The translations under genes and the position numbers were made by a program. From IMG/VR virus record IMGVR_UViG_3300006030_000094, positions 1 to 26,150 of that record: a stretch of DNA of 26,150 bases, one strand, 5' to 3'. The notes beneath the pieces are model-generated. The model was not told the DNA's origin. It worked only from the letters and a program-made list of their open reading frames with translations, and did no database searches. Positions 8,730-14,487 of this stretch are shown piece by piece; the stretch's first letter is position 1; every line of letters starts with the position of its first letter. This DNA comes from a virus.

Positions 8730-8860
8730 CGGATACCCCCCGGGGTATATGGGCGTATACCCCCGGGGGTATACGCCAGGTTCTCGGCCGCATACCCCCC
8801 GGGGTATGTGACCGTATGCCCCCCGGGGTATGTGACCGTATACCCCCCGGGGTATGTGCC
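8730..8860. repeat. array of five 24-bp palindromic repeats (CCCCGGGG core)
   Basis: Units lie at 8730-8753, 8754-8777, 8789-8812, 8813-8836 and 8837-8860, with an 11-bp interruption after the second. The consensus is roughly CGTATACCCCCCGGGGTATG followed by TGAC. The second unit lies inside a perfect 26-bp palindrome (8752-8777). Centre-to-centre spacing within each block is 24 bp, slightly more than two helical turns, so bound proteins would lie on nearly the same face. Iterons or clustered operators are the likely meaning; this is not a CRISPR array because there are no unique spacers. Confidence 0.85.
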
Positions 8861-8865
8861 ACGGA

Positions 8866-8930
8866 CCACGGCCCGGCACCACGGCCCGGCGCCACGGCCC
8901 GGCACCACGGCCCGGCGCCACGGCCCGGCG
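8866..8930. repeat. five tandem 13-bp repeats
   Basis: Five head-to-tail copies of CCACGGCCCGGCR follow directly after the palindrome array, with the last base alternating between A and G. Partial copies (CCACGGACCACGGCCC) flank both ends, and a related CCACGGCCCACGGCCC lies at about 8678-8693. No protein-coding meaning is evident. Confidence 0.8.
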
Positions 8931-9010
8931 CCACGGACCACGGCCCGCGCGTGACGCATGACGGGCGAAGGTGAGCAGGCCACGGGCCGAGGATCGCGGC
9001 CCGGTTCGGA

Positions 9011-9030
9011 AATTGAACGAACGTTCAATT
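9011..9030. promoter_or_regulatory. 9-bp dyad, possible repressor operator
   Basis: AATTGAACG, a 2-nt AA spacer, then CGTTCAATT form a perfect inverted repeat in a locally AT-richer pocket of GC-rich DNA. It contains the pattern GAAC-N4-GTTC, which is the form of the Gram-positive LexA box, though TetR-type operators look similar. No promoter is evident beside it. Confidence 0.4.
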
Positions 9031-9310
9031 AAGGACGGGCTCGAGTCGGCACGTGCCGGAGCGTATGCGGCGCGATACCAGCCCGCGTGGCCTGTGGCGC
9101 GCTACGGGCCCGCGTGAGCGGGTTTATCGGTCAGGCCATAGGTAGGTACAGGGTATAACCTTGGCTGGCCTGTGCGGGCTCTCCGTCGGTCTTAGAGACC
9201 ATCGATTCTAAGCCGTTTTTAGAGAGGGGGCCGGTAGGGTAGTGAGGGGTGCGCGTCCGGACGCCTGTGCGGCCTCTCCGTGGGTCTGGCGGCCATGCCG
9301 CGCGAGCGGC

Positions 9311-9340
9311 CAAAAGAAAGCCCCGCACAGGGCGGGGCTT
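9311..9340 (-). terminator. intrinsic terminator after the 77-aa gene
   Basis: On the minus strand AAGCCCCGC, a 5-nt loop and GCGGGGCTT are followed by TCTTTTG. It lies 24 bp after the stop of the 77-residue gene, ending the accessory island. The first 29 bp are identical to the terminator at 9852-9880. Confidence 0.85.
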
Positions 9341-9363
9341 GATGGGAGCAGGGTGGCGGGCTG

Positions 9364-9597
9364 TCAGGTGGCGAGGCGCTCGCCCTCTGCTTCTATTCGG
9401 TCCAACGCGCCGTATATCTCCGCCCAGAGGATCGGCGTTAACCCGAACCTGCGATCCCCGTCCCACAGTTCACCGGCATCTAGCGCGCACGCTAGCGACC
9501 CGCTGAACCGACCTAGAATGACGGTCGCCTCGAAGTCGCCGCCCTCACTATGGGGTTCAACTTCCACGATCAACCCGTGACGCAGATGAATCCTCAT
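9364..9597 (-). CDS. hypothetical protein, 77 aa
   Basis: The start at 9597 (MRIHLRHGLIVEVEP) has an ideal GGAGG with a 7-nt gap and overlaps the stop of the preceding 59-aa gene as ATGA, so the two are translationally coupled. The protein looks like a short mixed alpha/beta domain: a beta-rich N-terminus (GLIVEVEPH, FEATVILGRF) and a helical C-terminus (ILWAEIYGALDRIEAEGER). I know no family. It is the last gene of a two-gene unit closed by a terminator. Confidence 0.75.
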   Translation of the reverse strand: MRIHLRHGLIVEVEPHSEGGDFEATVILGRFSGSLACALDAGELWDGDRRFGLTPILWAEIYGALDRIEAEGERLAT

Positions 9598-9773
9598 ACC
9601 GTCACCTCCGTCTCGCGGCAGTGGGCATTCCACTGGTCCGCGGCTTCGGCCATGCGGCGCAACTCCGCTACTGCGTTATCTCGGCCCGTCCGGGTCTCAC
9701 TGTTCTCGATAACGTGGACCAAGAAGGTCACGAGGCCTGCCCATGTCGGGGTTATATCAACCGTGCGATCCAT
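9594..9773 (-). CDS. small conserved phage protein, 59 aa
   Basis: A short gene starting MDRTVDITPTWAGLVTFLV and ending HCRETEVTV, with TGGAG 8 nt upstream and an ATGA overlap with the next gene. The pattern DITPTW-GL followed by ELRRMAEAADQWN resembles short proteins I remember from many prophages and metagenomic phages, all without a known function. Two helices are likely. It has its own promoter (9815-9843) and 5' stem-loop (9792-9808), and with the 77-aa gene forms a self-contained transcription unit between two identical terminators. Confidence 0.8.
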   Translation of the reverse strand: MDRTVDITPTWAGLVTFLVHVIENSETRTGRDNAVAELRRMAEAADQWNAHCRETEVTV

Positions 9774-9791
9774 TTGCTTTTCTCCAGTATG

Positions 9792-9843
9792 CGCGGCCCG
9801 TTGCCGCGACCCAGATACTGCGCGCGCGGCGCGCTGGCGTCAA
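9792..9843 (-). promoter_or_regulatory. promoter plus 5' stem-loop leader for the 59/77-aa unit
   Basis: TTGACG (9843-9838), 17 nt, CAGTAT (9820-9815). Six nt further the stem CGCGGC/GCCGCG with a 5-nt loop (9808-9792) begins, about where transcription should start, and is followed by CATACTGGAG, the ribosome binding site. The -10 is imperfect, but the layout repeats that of five other units in the window. Confidence 0.6.
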
Positions 9844-9851
9844 TGCCCGGG

Positions 9852-9880
9852 CAAAAGAAAGCCCCGCACAGGGCGGGGCT
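9852..9880 (-). terminator. intrinsic terminator after the Cys-rich gene
   Basis: Stem AGCCCCGC/GCGGGGCT followed on the minus strand by TTCTTTTG, 23 bp beyond the stop of the 240-aa gene. It is an exact 29-bp copy of the terminator at 9311-9339. Confidence 0.85.
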
Positions 9881-9902
9881 CATGGGGGCGGGGCGGGTCG
9901 GG

Positions 9903-10625
9903 TCAGGCGGCCACGCGTTGCCGCCAGCCCGGACCGTGATCGAGTATCGCGATGCCGAGGCTGCGGCGCCCATCTGCGCCGCTGCACGCGCGACACTGCG
10001 CGCAAGTCGCGACTTTGCCAGCCTCGGCACTGGCTGGACAAATCCGTTCAGTCGGCATCACGTAATCGTCACGGCGCACGCGGAATGTTCGCCAGCCCGC
10101 AGCGTGCGCGGCATCGGCTTCGGCGATGCTGTCCGCGCTGGCCATTACCAGCGCGCGCCATGCGGCCACGCGCGAGCCTTTCAGGCCTTGCCATGCATGG
10201 GTATACCCCGTGCGGCCCGCTGCGTCGCGCACGAAATTCCGCCAGACTGAAAGCGGGCCCGCGAGTGGATCACCATATGCGCCGAGGCGCACCATGCGGC
10301 CGCGCGCGTACGCGCGAGCCTGCGCCGGCGTCGCGCGCGGATACGCGCCGCGTTTGTACGCGTTAAAAACTGACAGTGGCGCACGCCACGTTGCGACATA
10401 GCACGTACGCTTGCCGGTAGCGGGATCGAAACGGTGCGGGCACGTGCCGCAGATAGACGCGTCGCGGCTATCTATTGCCGCGACGTGCGGCGGCACGTCT
10501 GCGCGCAGTATCCACGTCTGGATCATATCGCCAGTTTTCGGGTTGCTGCTGCTGTCGGTGGCGATGATCACAATAGGCGCGCCGTCCAGCGCGCTTGGAC
10601 CTTCCCATAGAATTATCCCGGCCAT
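9903..10625 (-). CDS. cysteine-rich phage protein of unknown function, 240 aa
   Basis: A 240-residue protein with seven cysteines in a metal-site-like pattern: CGTC (59-62), C75 in TCYVA, C196 in ERICPASAEAG, and CAQCRAC (208-214). Other landmarks are VRLGAYGDP (112-120) and GYTHAW (140-145). I recall a widespread phage family with the same order of motifs and no established function; it may be DUF7227, but I am not sure of that name. Binding of zinc or an iron-sulfur cluster is plausible. GGGAG lies about 8 nt before the ATG and a stem-loop leader (10646-10664) precedes it; a terminator follows. It is GC-rich like its island neighbours. Confidence 0.8.
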   Translation of the reverse strand: MAGIILWEGPSALDGAPIVIIATDSSSNPKTGDMIQTWILRADVPPHVAAIDSRDASICGTCPHRFDPATGKRTCYVATWRAPLSVFNAYKRGAYPRATPAQARAYARGRMVRLGAYGDPLAGPLSVWRNFVRDAAGRTGYTHAWQGLKGSRVAAWRALVMASADSIAEADAAHAAGWRTFRVRRDDYVMPTERICPASAEAGKVATCAQCRACSGADGRRSLGIAILDHGPGWRQRVAA

Positions 10626-10645
10626 GATATTTTCTCCCTGTATTT

Positions 10646-10664
10646 GGCCGCCACGTCGGCGGCC
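10646..10664 (-). promoter_or_regulatory. stem-loop leader before the 240-aa gene
   Basis: GGCCGCC/GGCGGCC with a 5-nt loop, then AAATACAGGGAG, the ribosome binding site. It is a near copy of the leader at 10917-10935 and includes the upstream TAAGGT, but no -35 hexamer is present, so it seems to be a duplicated leader without its own complete promoter. Confidence 0.6.
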
Positions 10665-10675
10665 ATGTGCGAACC

Positions 10676-10897
10676 TTAAGCCCTTGCGCGGCTTAAGATG
10701 ATTTCATCTGAAAGCGTTCCAGTATATTCGCGCCAGCCTATTTCCCGCCAGCATACCATCGAGGGGAAGCCGCTCACGGGGCGGCCTTTTCTTAGCGCGT
10801 TATACGCGCGAACGGCGCCTAAACGCGTGCAATATCCACGCGCGGTGGTAAACCCGTCGTCCAACGTAAGCCAGACCAAAAAAGTAAAATCATCCAT
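10676..10897 (-). CDS. hypothetical protein, 73 aa
   Basis: Starts MDDFTFLVWLTLDDGF at 10897, where GGGAG lies 7 nt upstream; longer in-frame starts would run back through the promoter and leader and are unlikely. Residues include CTRLGAVRAYNALRKGRP, probably a helix, then an aromatic segment CWREIGWREYTG. I recognise no family. It is transcribed from the promoter at 10944-10972, and the stop runs directly into the leader of the 240-aa gene, so the two may be co-transcribed. Confidence 0.7.
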   Translation of the reverse strand: MDDFTFLVWLTLDDGFTTARGYCTRLGAVRAYNALRKGRPVSGFPSMVCWREIGWREYTGTLSDEIILSRARA

Positions 10898-10916
10898 ATT
10901 GATTCTCCCTGTATTG

Positions 10917-10972
10917 GGCCGCCACATCGGCGGCCATGTGCGGACCTTATCTGGTATGCGTCCGGGCGTCAA
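10917..10972 (-). promoter_or_regulatory. promoter plus 5' stem-loop leader for the 73-aa gene
   Basis: TTGACG (10972-10967), 17 nt, TAAGGT (10949-10944), directly behind the previous stop codon. The stem GGCCGCC/GGCGGCC (10935-10917) starts 8 nt past the -10 and is followed by CAATACAGGGAG. The spacer holds GTCCGGGC on the plus strand, one base off the GTCCGGAC palindrome of sister promoters. Confidence 0.7.
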
Positions 10973-11176
10973 TTATAGAATTTCCTCCAGCTTCCCCACT
11001 TTCGCGCGTCCGTCGATGATCAATCGCGCGTCGCGGCCCGTCATGATTTCATGCGCGGCCGCTGCCGACAGGATGCGGACCACGTCCGCCTCTAATTCGC
11101 GCGCGAAGGTGAAAAGGGGGCGGCCGTCTAACTCTGCAACGCGATTTCCCGCGCGGGTGTTGATTTCGAAATTCAC
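10973..11176 (-). CDS. hypothetical protein, 67 aa
   Basis: A GTG start with GGAGG 8 nt upstream gives MNFEINTRAGNRVAELDGRPL. The first 40 residues look beta then helical (LFTFARELEADVVRILSAAA), followed by MTGRDARLIIDGRAKVGKLEEIL. I recognise no family. It is a single-gene unit with its own promoter and leader (11197-11249), immediately downstream of the DUF932 gene. Confidence 0.7.
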   Translation of the reverse strand: MNFEINTRAGNRVAELDGRPLFTFARELEADVVRILSAAAAHEIMTGRDARLIIDGRAKVGKLEEIL

Positions 11177-11196
11177 TTTTAGTTCCTCCAGTGTAT

Positions 11197-11249
11197 GCGC
11201 CCCAGTATCGGGGCGCGTTGATTATGCCAGGGCGTCCGGACGCCTTCAA
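11197..11249 (-). promoter_or_regulatory. promoter, operator-like palindrome and 5' stem-loop for the 67-aa gene
   Basis: TTGAAG (11249-11244), 17 nt, CATAAT (11226-11221). A perfect 14-bp palindrome GGCGTCCGGACGCC (11231-11244) fills most of the spacer, where a repressor would block RNA polymerase. The stem GCGCCCC/GGGGCGC with a 6-nt loop (11216-11197) begins 4 nt after the -10, then ATACACTGGAGG supplies the ribosome binding site. The -35 overlaps the stop of the DUF932 gene. Confidence 0.75.
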
Positions 11250-12295
11250 GCCGCGAGTAGCTTGCCGGCGATGCGCTCGAGCGCGACGCGTTCCGACTGG
11301 TGCTCGATCTCGCGCGCGGCTGCGGTAATGGCGGTGACGGCATCCCAGATCGTTTCAACCGGGCGGCCTTCCTCGAGAATATGCTGGTGCTCAAAACGCT
11401 TCGCGACGCGCGGCCCAATTAACCTTGGCAGGAAGTCCGCCGAGATTTTCCGGTTGCGCGCCTCATCAATGGCCAGCACTACGTTACGGTCTGACTCCCG
11501 AGCTATCGCGGCCATGCGTGGCAGAACCGCATCGACCCACCGCGCGCCCGCGTGCTGGGTGTGGCGGATCGCGATTTCGTGCACTTCTTCCGCGCCCCAG
11601 ACGATCCTGTTGCTGCACACGTAATCGAAAAGGAACGTCGTGATCCGCAGCGAAGCGCTACCGACTTCAGAATTGGACACGAAAAACCCGCGCGCAAGGC
11701 TTCCGGTGCGCCCGTCACGGCGGTTCGGCAGTTCGATGCGGCGCTCCTCGTCCGCAAGAAAAACGAACATGTCCCGATCACTTGCGAATAATGTCGTGTT
11801 CTTTTTCGTGATTTCCACGGCCTTGCCGAATTCCCCGGGGATTCGGAAGTCCCCGGTGCGCCCGTCTCCGACCCGGTCGATCAGGGCGTCGATCACGTCG
11901 ACGTTCAGAATGCGACCGTATTTTGGTCCGGTCAGGGCGTGAACCGCGTCGTCCGACGCGTACAGCCGCAGGTCTTCCGCAACCTCAGACGACTTCGTGA
12001 CAAGAATTTCTGACACGAGCCGGGCGGGCAGAGAGCGCAGGAACTCCGGCGGCGCGCCGACTTTTCCGGCCAACTGGCCAAAGGCCCAGTGCGTCAACTT
12101 GCGAGGGCGTAGGAAGGAATTGTGGACGACGACGTCGTCTCCGGAGTCGGCGACGTGCAGGTCCTGCAGACGGATGCTGCGATCCGCCCAGTCGCGATGC
12201 GAATCCATCGCGTCGCGCATTTCAGGCAGTGACAGGAAGCGCTCGTCGGCAGGACGATGGGCCCAGTTAGAGTGGCAAGCAGTGAGTGTGGTCAT
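11246..12295 (-). CDS. DUF932 (phage/plasmid-like) protein
   Basis: A 349-residue protein matching the DUF932 family found on plasmids and phages. Characteristic segments are LTHWAFGQLAGKVGAPPEFLRSLP (~67-90), the ALTGPKYGRILN turn, and ARGFFVSNSEVGSASLRIT followed by FLFDYVCSNRIVWG (~201-234), then a helical C-terminus. The biochemical role is unknown; family members often lie near replication and mobilisation genes. The start has GGAG 7 nt upstream. A stem-loop leader and a weak promoter (12314-12369) precede it. High GC and the island setting suggest horizontal acquisition. Confidence 0.85.
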   Translation of the reverse strand: MTTLTACHSNWAHRPADERFLSLPEMRDAMDSHRDWADRSIRLQDLHVADSGDDVVVHNSFLRPRKLTHWAFGQLAGKVGAPPEFLRSLPARLVSEILVTKSSEVAEDLRLYASDDAVHALTGPKYGRILNVDVIDALIDRVGDGRTGDFRIPGEFGKAVEITKKNTTLFASDRDMFVFLADEERRIELPNRRDGRTGSLARGFFVSNSEVGSASLRITTFLFDYVCSNRIVWGAEEVHEIAIRHTQHAGARWVDAVLPRMAAIARESDRNVVLAIDEARNRKISADFLPRLIGPRVAKRFEHQHILEEGRPVETIWDAVTAITAAAREIEHQSERVALERIAGKLLAA

Positions 12296-12313
12296 GTCTT
12301 ATCTCCTGTATTG

Positions 12314-12369
12314 GCCGGGGGACATCCCCGGCGTGTTCGAACTGTGGAATAAAAAATTTTATCTGTCAA
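12314..12369 (-). promoter_or_regulatory. possible promoter plus 5' stem-loop leader for the DUF932 gene
   Basis: TTGACA (12369-12364) is a perfect -35, but the hexamer 17 nt on is CACAGT (12346-12341), a poor -10. The stem GCCGGGG/CCCCGGC with a 5-nt loop (12332-12314) begins 8 nt later, followed by CAATACAGGAG. Judged by sequence alone the promoter is weak; it is listed because spacing and leader match the sister units. Confidence 0.45.
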
Positions 12370-12604
12370 CCCCGCCGATGATAAATTTTTCGGCGTTGGA
12401 CTTATCCAAGCCCGTGGCCCGCGTTGTCCACGTCCCGTCCACCAGTTCCCGGATTCGCCATGCCTGCACGATGTCGTATCGGCGATTCGGGCGCTGCACT
12501 TTCACGTTCCGGCCAAAAGCCCTGCGAGTACCGTCTTCACTTATCATGATTTCGGAAGAGTGATCGGCCACCGCGCTGGAGGCACGCCGTGTGGGTATTT
12601 TCAT
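12359..12604 (-). CDS. hypothetical basic protein, 81 aa
   Basis: Start MKIPTRRASSAVADHSS at 12604 with AAGGAG and a 6-nt gap. The middle GRNVKVQRPNRRYDIVQAWRIRELVDGTWTTRA looks like a small beta-sheet domain, followed by NAEKFIIGGVDR. I know no family. A strong stem-loop (12629-12652) precedes the ribosome binding site. The 3' end overlaps the -35 of the DUF932 promoter. Confidence 0.7.
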   Translation of the reverse strand: MKIPTRRASSAVADHSSEIMISEDGTRRAFGRNVKVQRPNRRYDIVQAWRIRELVDGTWTTRATGLDKSNAEKFIIGGVDR

Positions 12605-12628
12605 CTCGATCTCCTTTCTGCTTTCGAA

Positions 12629-12652
12629 CCCCGCACGGCGAACCGTGCGGGG
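12629..12652 (-). promoter_or_regulatory. strong stem-loop before the 81-aa gene
   Basis: CCCCGCACGG/CCGTGCGGGG with a 4-nt loop (TTCG on the minus strand), a 10-bp stem. It is followed by TTCGAAAGCAGAAAGGAG rather than a T-run, so it works better as a 5' leader or processing hairpin than as a terminator, though it also lies 7 bp after the stop of the previous gene and could do both. Confidence 0.7.
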
Positions 12653-12659
12653 CAACTGG

Positions 12660-12995
12660 TCAGGTTTGATTTTCCGGCTGTTTTGCAATCCATTCCTCAT
12701 GGCTGGGGTGGTCCGGGCTGAACTGACCCTTGACGACAGGAGCGGCTTTCCCGCTACGTGAAATGCACATCAACCCGACTCTTTCCGGCGCGAACCCGTG
12801 CTCCCAGCAAACCGAACCAAAATCGTCTACCCATGTTTTGGAACGATCGCTGGACGTTAAGTAAACTTTCACCACAACCGTTTTGGTCTCGACGGCACTG
12901 CGGACCTTGCGGTAGAGCTTGGTCAGGTCGTCCCCGCGAACCCATTCGCCACCGTAGATCCCGCACGTGACCACCAGATACTCAGTGTTTTCCAC
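12660..12995 (-). CDS. hypothetical protein, 111 aa
   Basis: The start chosen is the GTG at 12995 (MENTEYLVVTCGIYGG), which has AAAGGA 6 nt upstream; an earlier ATG would lie next to the promoter. Residues 1-60 alternate beta and helix (YRKVRSAVETKTVVVKVYL), with WVDDFGSVCWEHGFAPERVGLMC and a charged tail. I recognise no family. It is driven by the best promoter of the island (13061-13089). Confidence 0.7.
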   Translation of the reverse strand: MENTEYLVVTCGIYGGEWVRGDDLTKLYRKVRSAVETKTVVVKVYLTSSDRSKTWVDDFGSVCWEHGFAPERVGLMCISRSGKAAPVVKGQFSPDHPSHEEWIAKQPENQT

Positions 12996-13033
12996 TGGAT
13001 TTCCTTTCTGCTTTCTGTTTTGACAAAGAACGA

Positions 13034-13089
13034 TTGATCGGAATTTCGACCAACAACCCGATCTTATCACATCGGAGTCCGGACGTCAA
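13034..13089 (-). promoter_or_regulatory. promoter, GTCCGGAC site and 5' stem-loop for the 111-aa gene
   Basis: TTGACG (13089-13084), 17 nt, TAAGAT (13066-13061), a strong sigma70 match. GTCCGGAC occupies 13077-13084, overlapping the end of the -35. A stem TTGGTCG/CGATCAA (one G-U pair, 6-nt loop, 13053-13034) begins 7 nt after the -10. About 40 nt later the ribosome binding site AGAAAGGA precedes the GTG start. Confidence 0.75.
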
Positions 13090-13196
13090 CCCCTGTCCCG
13101 ACGGGCTAGTGCGGACAGTGTCAGCATGAACAGGACGCGGAGCGCGATCCGAAAAAACGGTTTCGCCTCTTCAAGGTGTTTTCGATTGATCTTCAT
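13086..13196 (-). CDS. 36-aa single-span membrane peptide
   Basis: A short frame MKINRKHLEEAKPFF with a following hydrophobic run RIALRVLFMLTLSALA and a basic end RRDRG. The ATG is preceded by AAGGGAG, and the leader CGAAAACCAGAAAGGGAG resembles that of the 81-aa gene, which supports real translation. One transmembrane helix with a positive C-terminus is likely. It lies between the VRR-NUC gene and the promoter of the 111-aa gene. Small phage membrane peptides can be toxins, holin partners or exclusion factors; nothing here decides. Confidence 0.55.
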   Translation of the reverse strand: MKINRKHLEEAKPFFRIALRVLFMLTLSALARRDRG

Positions 13197-13238
13197 TTTC
13201 TCCCTTTCTGGTTTTCGAACCGGCGCAGGATGCAGCGC

Positions 13239-13634
13239 TCAGGCAAGCCCTGTCAACGCGTCCCGGATGACGTGCCACGGCGCGCGTCGAAGCGGCCAGC
13301 ATCCCACCGGCTCAACGCGCAAGCCCTGCAACTGCAATTCCACCGCCTGCGCGGCGGAGTAAAGGCGAATTTCATCGAGGTTCAGGCAGGCCACGAGAAT
13401 GCCTGCCGGGCAACCGAGCGCAGCGTGACGGGCGTGGAATGAGACTTGATGTGCAGACAGTGCGACCTTCATCCCGGACCGCACCACCTTCAGTTCAAGT
13501 GTGATGAAAAAACCCTCTTCAAAGGCAATCAAAAGGTCCGGCAAACCAAGCGTTGCCCGGCTTTCAAGGCGGGTGAATTCGCAGCGCTCAAGGTTGTCGC
13601 GCAGGCGTCGATAGAATTGTGCCTCAGTGGTCAT
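13239..13634 (-). CDS. VRR-NUC type PD-(D/E)XK nuclease
   Basis: A 131-residue protein with the catalytic layout of VRR-NUC nucleases: E4, GLPD with D33, LELK with E47 and K49, and Q63 in SAHQVSF. The length matches stand-alone phage and plasmid members, which cleave branched or structured DNA and may resolve recombination or packaging intermediates. It overlaps the end of the small-terminase gene by 11 nt, so the two are co-expressed; a link between branch resolution and packaging is plausible. The family call is confident; the substrate is inferred. Confidence 0.85.
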   Translation of the reverse strand: MTTEAQFYRRLRDNLERCEFTRLESRATLGLPDLLIAFEEGFFITLELKVVRSGMKVALSAHQVSFHARHAALGCPAGILVACLNLDEIRLYSAAQAVELQLQGLRVEPVGCWPLRRAPWHVIRDALTGLA

Positions 13635-14295
13635 TCTGGGGCTCTACAGGCGCTTCAAGCACAGAGTCCGGGTCGAAGTCCGGCTCCGCCGCAATCTCGC
13701 GTTCTACGGACTCCTGAACGGCAATAGGGTCCACGTCGATGATCTCCGGCGAAGCACCGCCCACGAACATTGCTTTGATCTCTCGCAGCTTCTGGGCAAC
13801 TTCCTCGCGGCTCATGCTGTCGATGGTGCCAACCCGGATTTCCTTTCGATCCACGTAAATGGTGCCCAACGCCTGCCCGCGCCGGTATTCAGCAGACACT
13901 GCCGCGCCGTATGCTCCGGCCTGTAGCGCCGCGTCCCGGATTCTCTGCAGGTCGCGCATATGCCGCTCAAACGTCGTGCCGTACTTTTCGTTCAACTCCC
14001 GCCGGTACTCTTGGATCGCTGCCACAACGTGGGGACTGCGGGCAGGGTCCGTCAGGTCACGGCCCGTGGACTTTGCAATGTGCTCCGAATACCCCGCCCG
14101 GATGGCCGCCTCGCGGACGCTGATCGCGCCGTCGTTCGCGACAAACTCCTGCACGAACCGCCGCTCCCGGTCGGTCAACTGCTTCAGGGGAATCCGCTTC
14201 GAAACAGGCGCGGACAGCCGTTGTTCGACGATTCTCCGGCTCGAGGTCCTCTGGTTTACCGCAAGCCCAGTGTGGTTTTCTTTTTTCTTAGGCAC
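13624..14295 (-). CDS. terS: terminase small subunit
   Basis: A 223-residue protein of the Terminase_2 type that recognises phage DNA and directs the large subunit. TDRERRFVQEFV (41-52) and SVREAAIRAGYSEHIAK (59-75) form the characteristic N-terminal helix-turn-helix, followed by a central helical oligomerisation region (100-145) and an acidic C-terminus (EREIAAEPDFDPDSVLEAP). The start is GTG with GGAGG 6 nt upstream. It is separated from terL by the accessory island, which is unusual. Upstream lies the AT-rich repeat spacer. Confidence 0.85.
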   Translation of the reverse strand: MPKKKENHTGLAVNQRTSSRRIVEQRLSAPVSKRIPLKQLTDRERRFVQEFVANDGAISVREAAIRAGYSEHIAKSTGRDLTDPARSPHVVAAIQEYRRELNEKYGTTFERHMRDLQRIRDAALQAGAYGAAVSAEYRRGQALGTIYVDRKEIRVGTIDSMSREEVAQKLREIKAMFVGGASPEIIDVDPIAVQESVEREIAAEPDFDPDSVLEAPVEPQNDH

Positions 14296-14386
14296 TCCAA
14301 CCCTCCGCTTCCTTTAGCTGATTTTCTATGAAAAACAAAAACATAAAAATAAAAAATGATCCGCGCGCGCACCCCGTATATTTCTA

Positions 14387-14480
14387 TAACACCTTACACC
14401 TTACTCCTGCACCATATTGGTGTGTGATGTACTAAACCCTTGAAAACACTATACTCTTACACCCTTACACCACTTACACC
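14387..14480. repeat. CTTACACC iteron-like repeats
   Basis: Exact CTTACACC copies at 14393-14400, 14456-14463, 14464-14471 and 14473-14480, with a partial TAACACC at 14387-14393. Three copies are packed at 8-9-bp spacing. They lie in the 250-bp gene-free spacer upstream of terS, together with a CACCATATTGGTG dyad near 14410. They look like binding sites for an initiator or activator. Confidence 0.7.
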
Positions 14481-14487
14481 TATTTTC

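Larger units (their letters stand above)
8477..9363. other. gene-free, palindrome- and repeat-rich segment
   Basis: About 890 bp upstream of terL with no convincing gene. The open frames here consist of Pro-Gly-Tyr or Arg/Pro repeats caused by the DNA repeats and lack ribosome binding sites. The segment is very GC-rich between about 8640 and 9130. It holds a solitary CCCCGGGG palindrome, an array of five more, five 13-bp tandem repeats, a 9-bp dyad at 9011-9030, a CGGCACGTGCCG palindrome (9047-9058), a GCGTCCGGACGC palindrome (9253-9264) and the terminator of the island at its upstream end. It may be a replication origin, a packaging initiation site or a partition locus. Confidence 0.6.

Noticed and set aside
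8730-8930. CRISPR array
   Set aside because: Repeats are tandem and palindromic with no unique spacers, and no cas genes are near.
8605-9028. Frames on both strands encoding repeated PPGY or PGG motifs
   Set aside because: They arise from the 24-bp palindromic repeats, which are open in several frames at once, and have no ribosome binding site.
9047-9058. CGGCACGTGCCG as a second parS site
   Set aside because: It shares only the CACGTG core; the arms are GGC/GCC rather than GTTC/GAAC.
9131-9466. 111-aa minus frame upstream of terL
   Set aside because: Arg/Pro-rich composition, overlap with the well-supported 77-aa gene, and it crosses the intrinsic terminator.
10698-11624. 308-aa plus-strand frame
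   Set aside because: Antisense to the DUF932, 67-aa and 73-aa genes, across two promoters; a by-product of high GC content.
13245-13262. TTGACA at the end of the VRR-NUC gene as a promoter for the 36-aa peptide
   Set aside because: The -35 is perfect but the best downstream -10 (CATCCT at 18 nt) is poor and no stable stem-loop follows.
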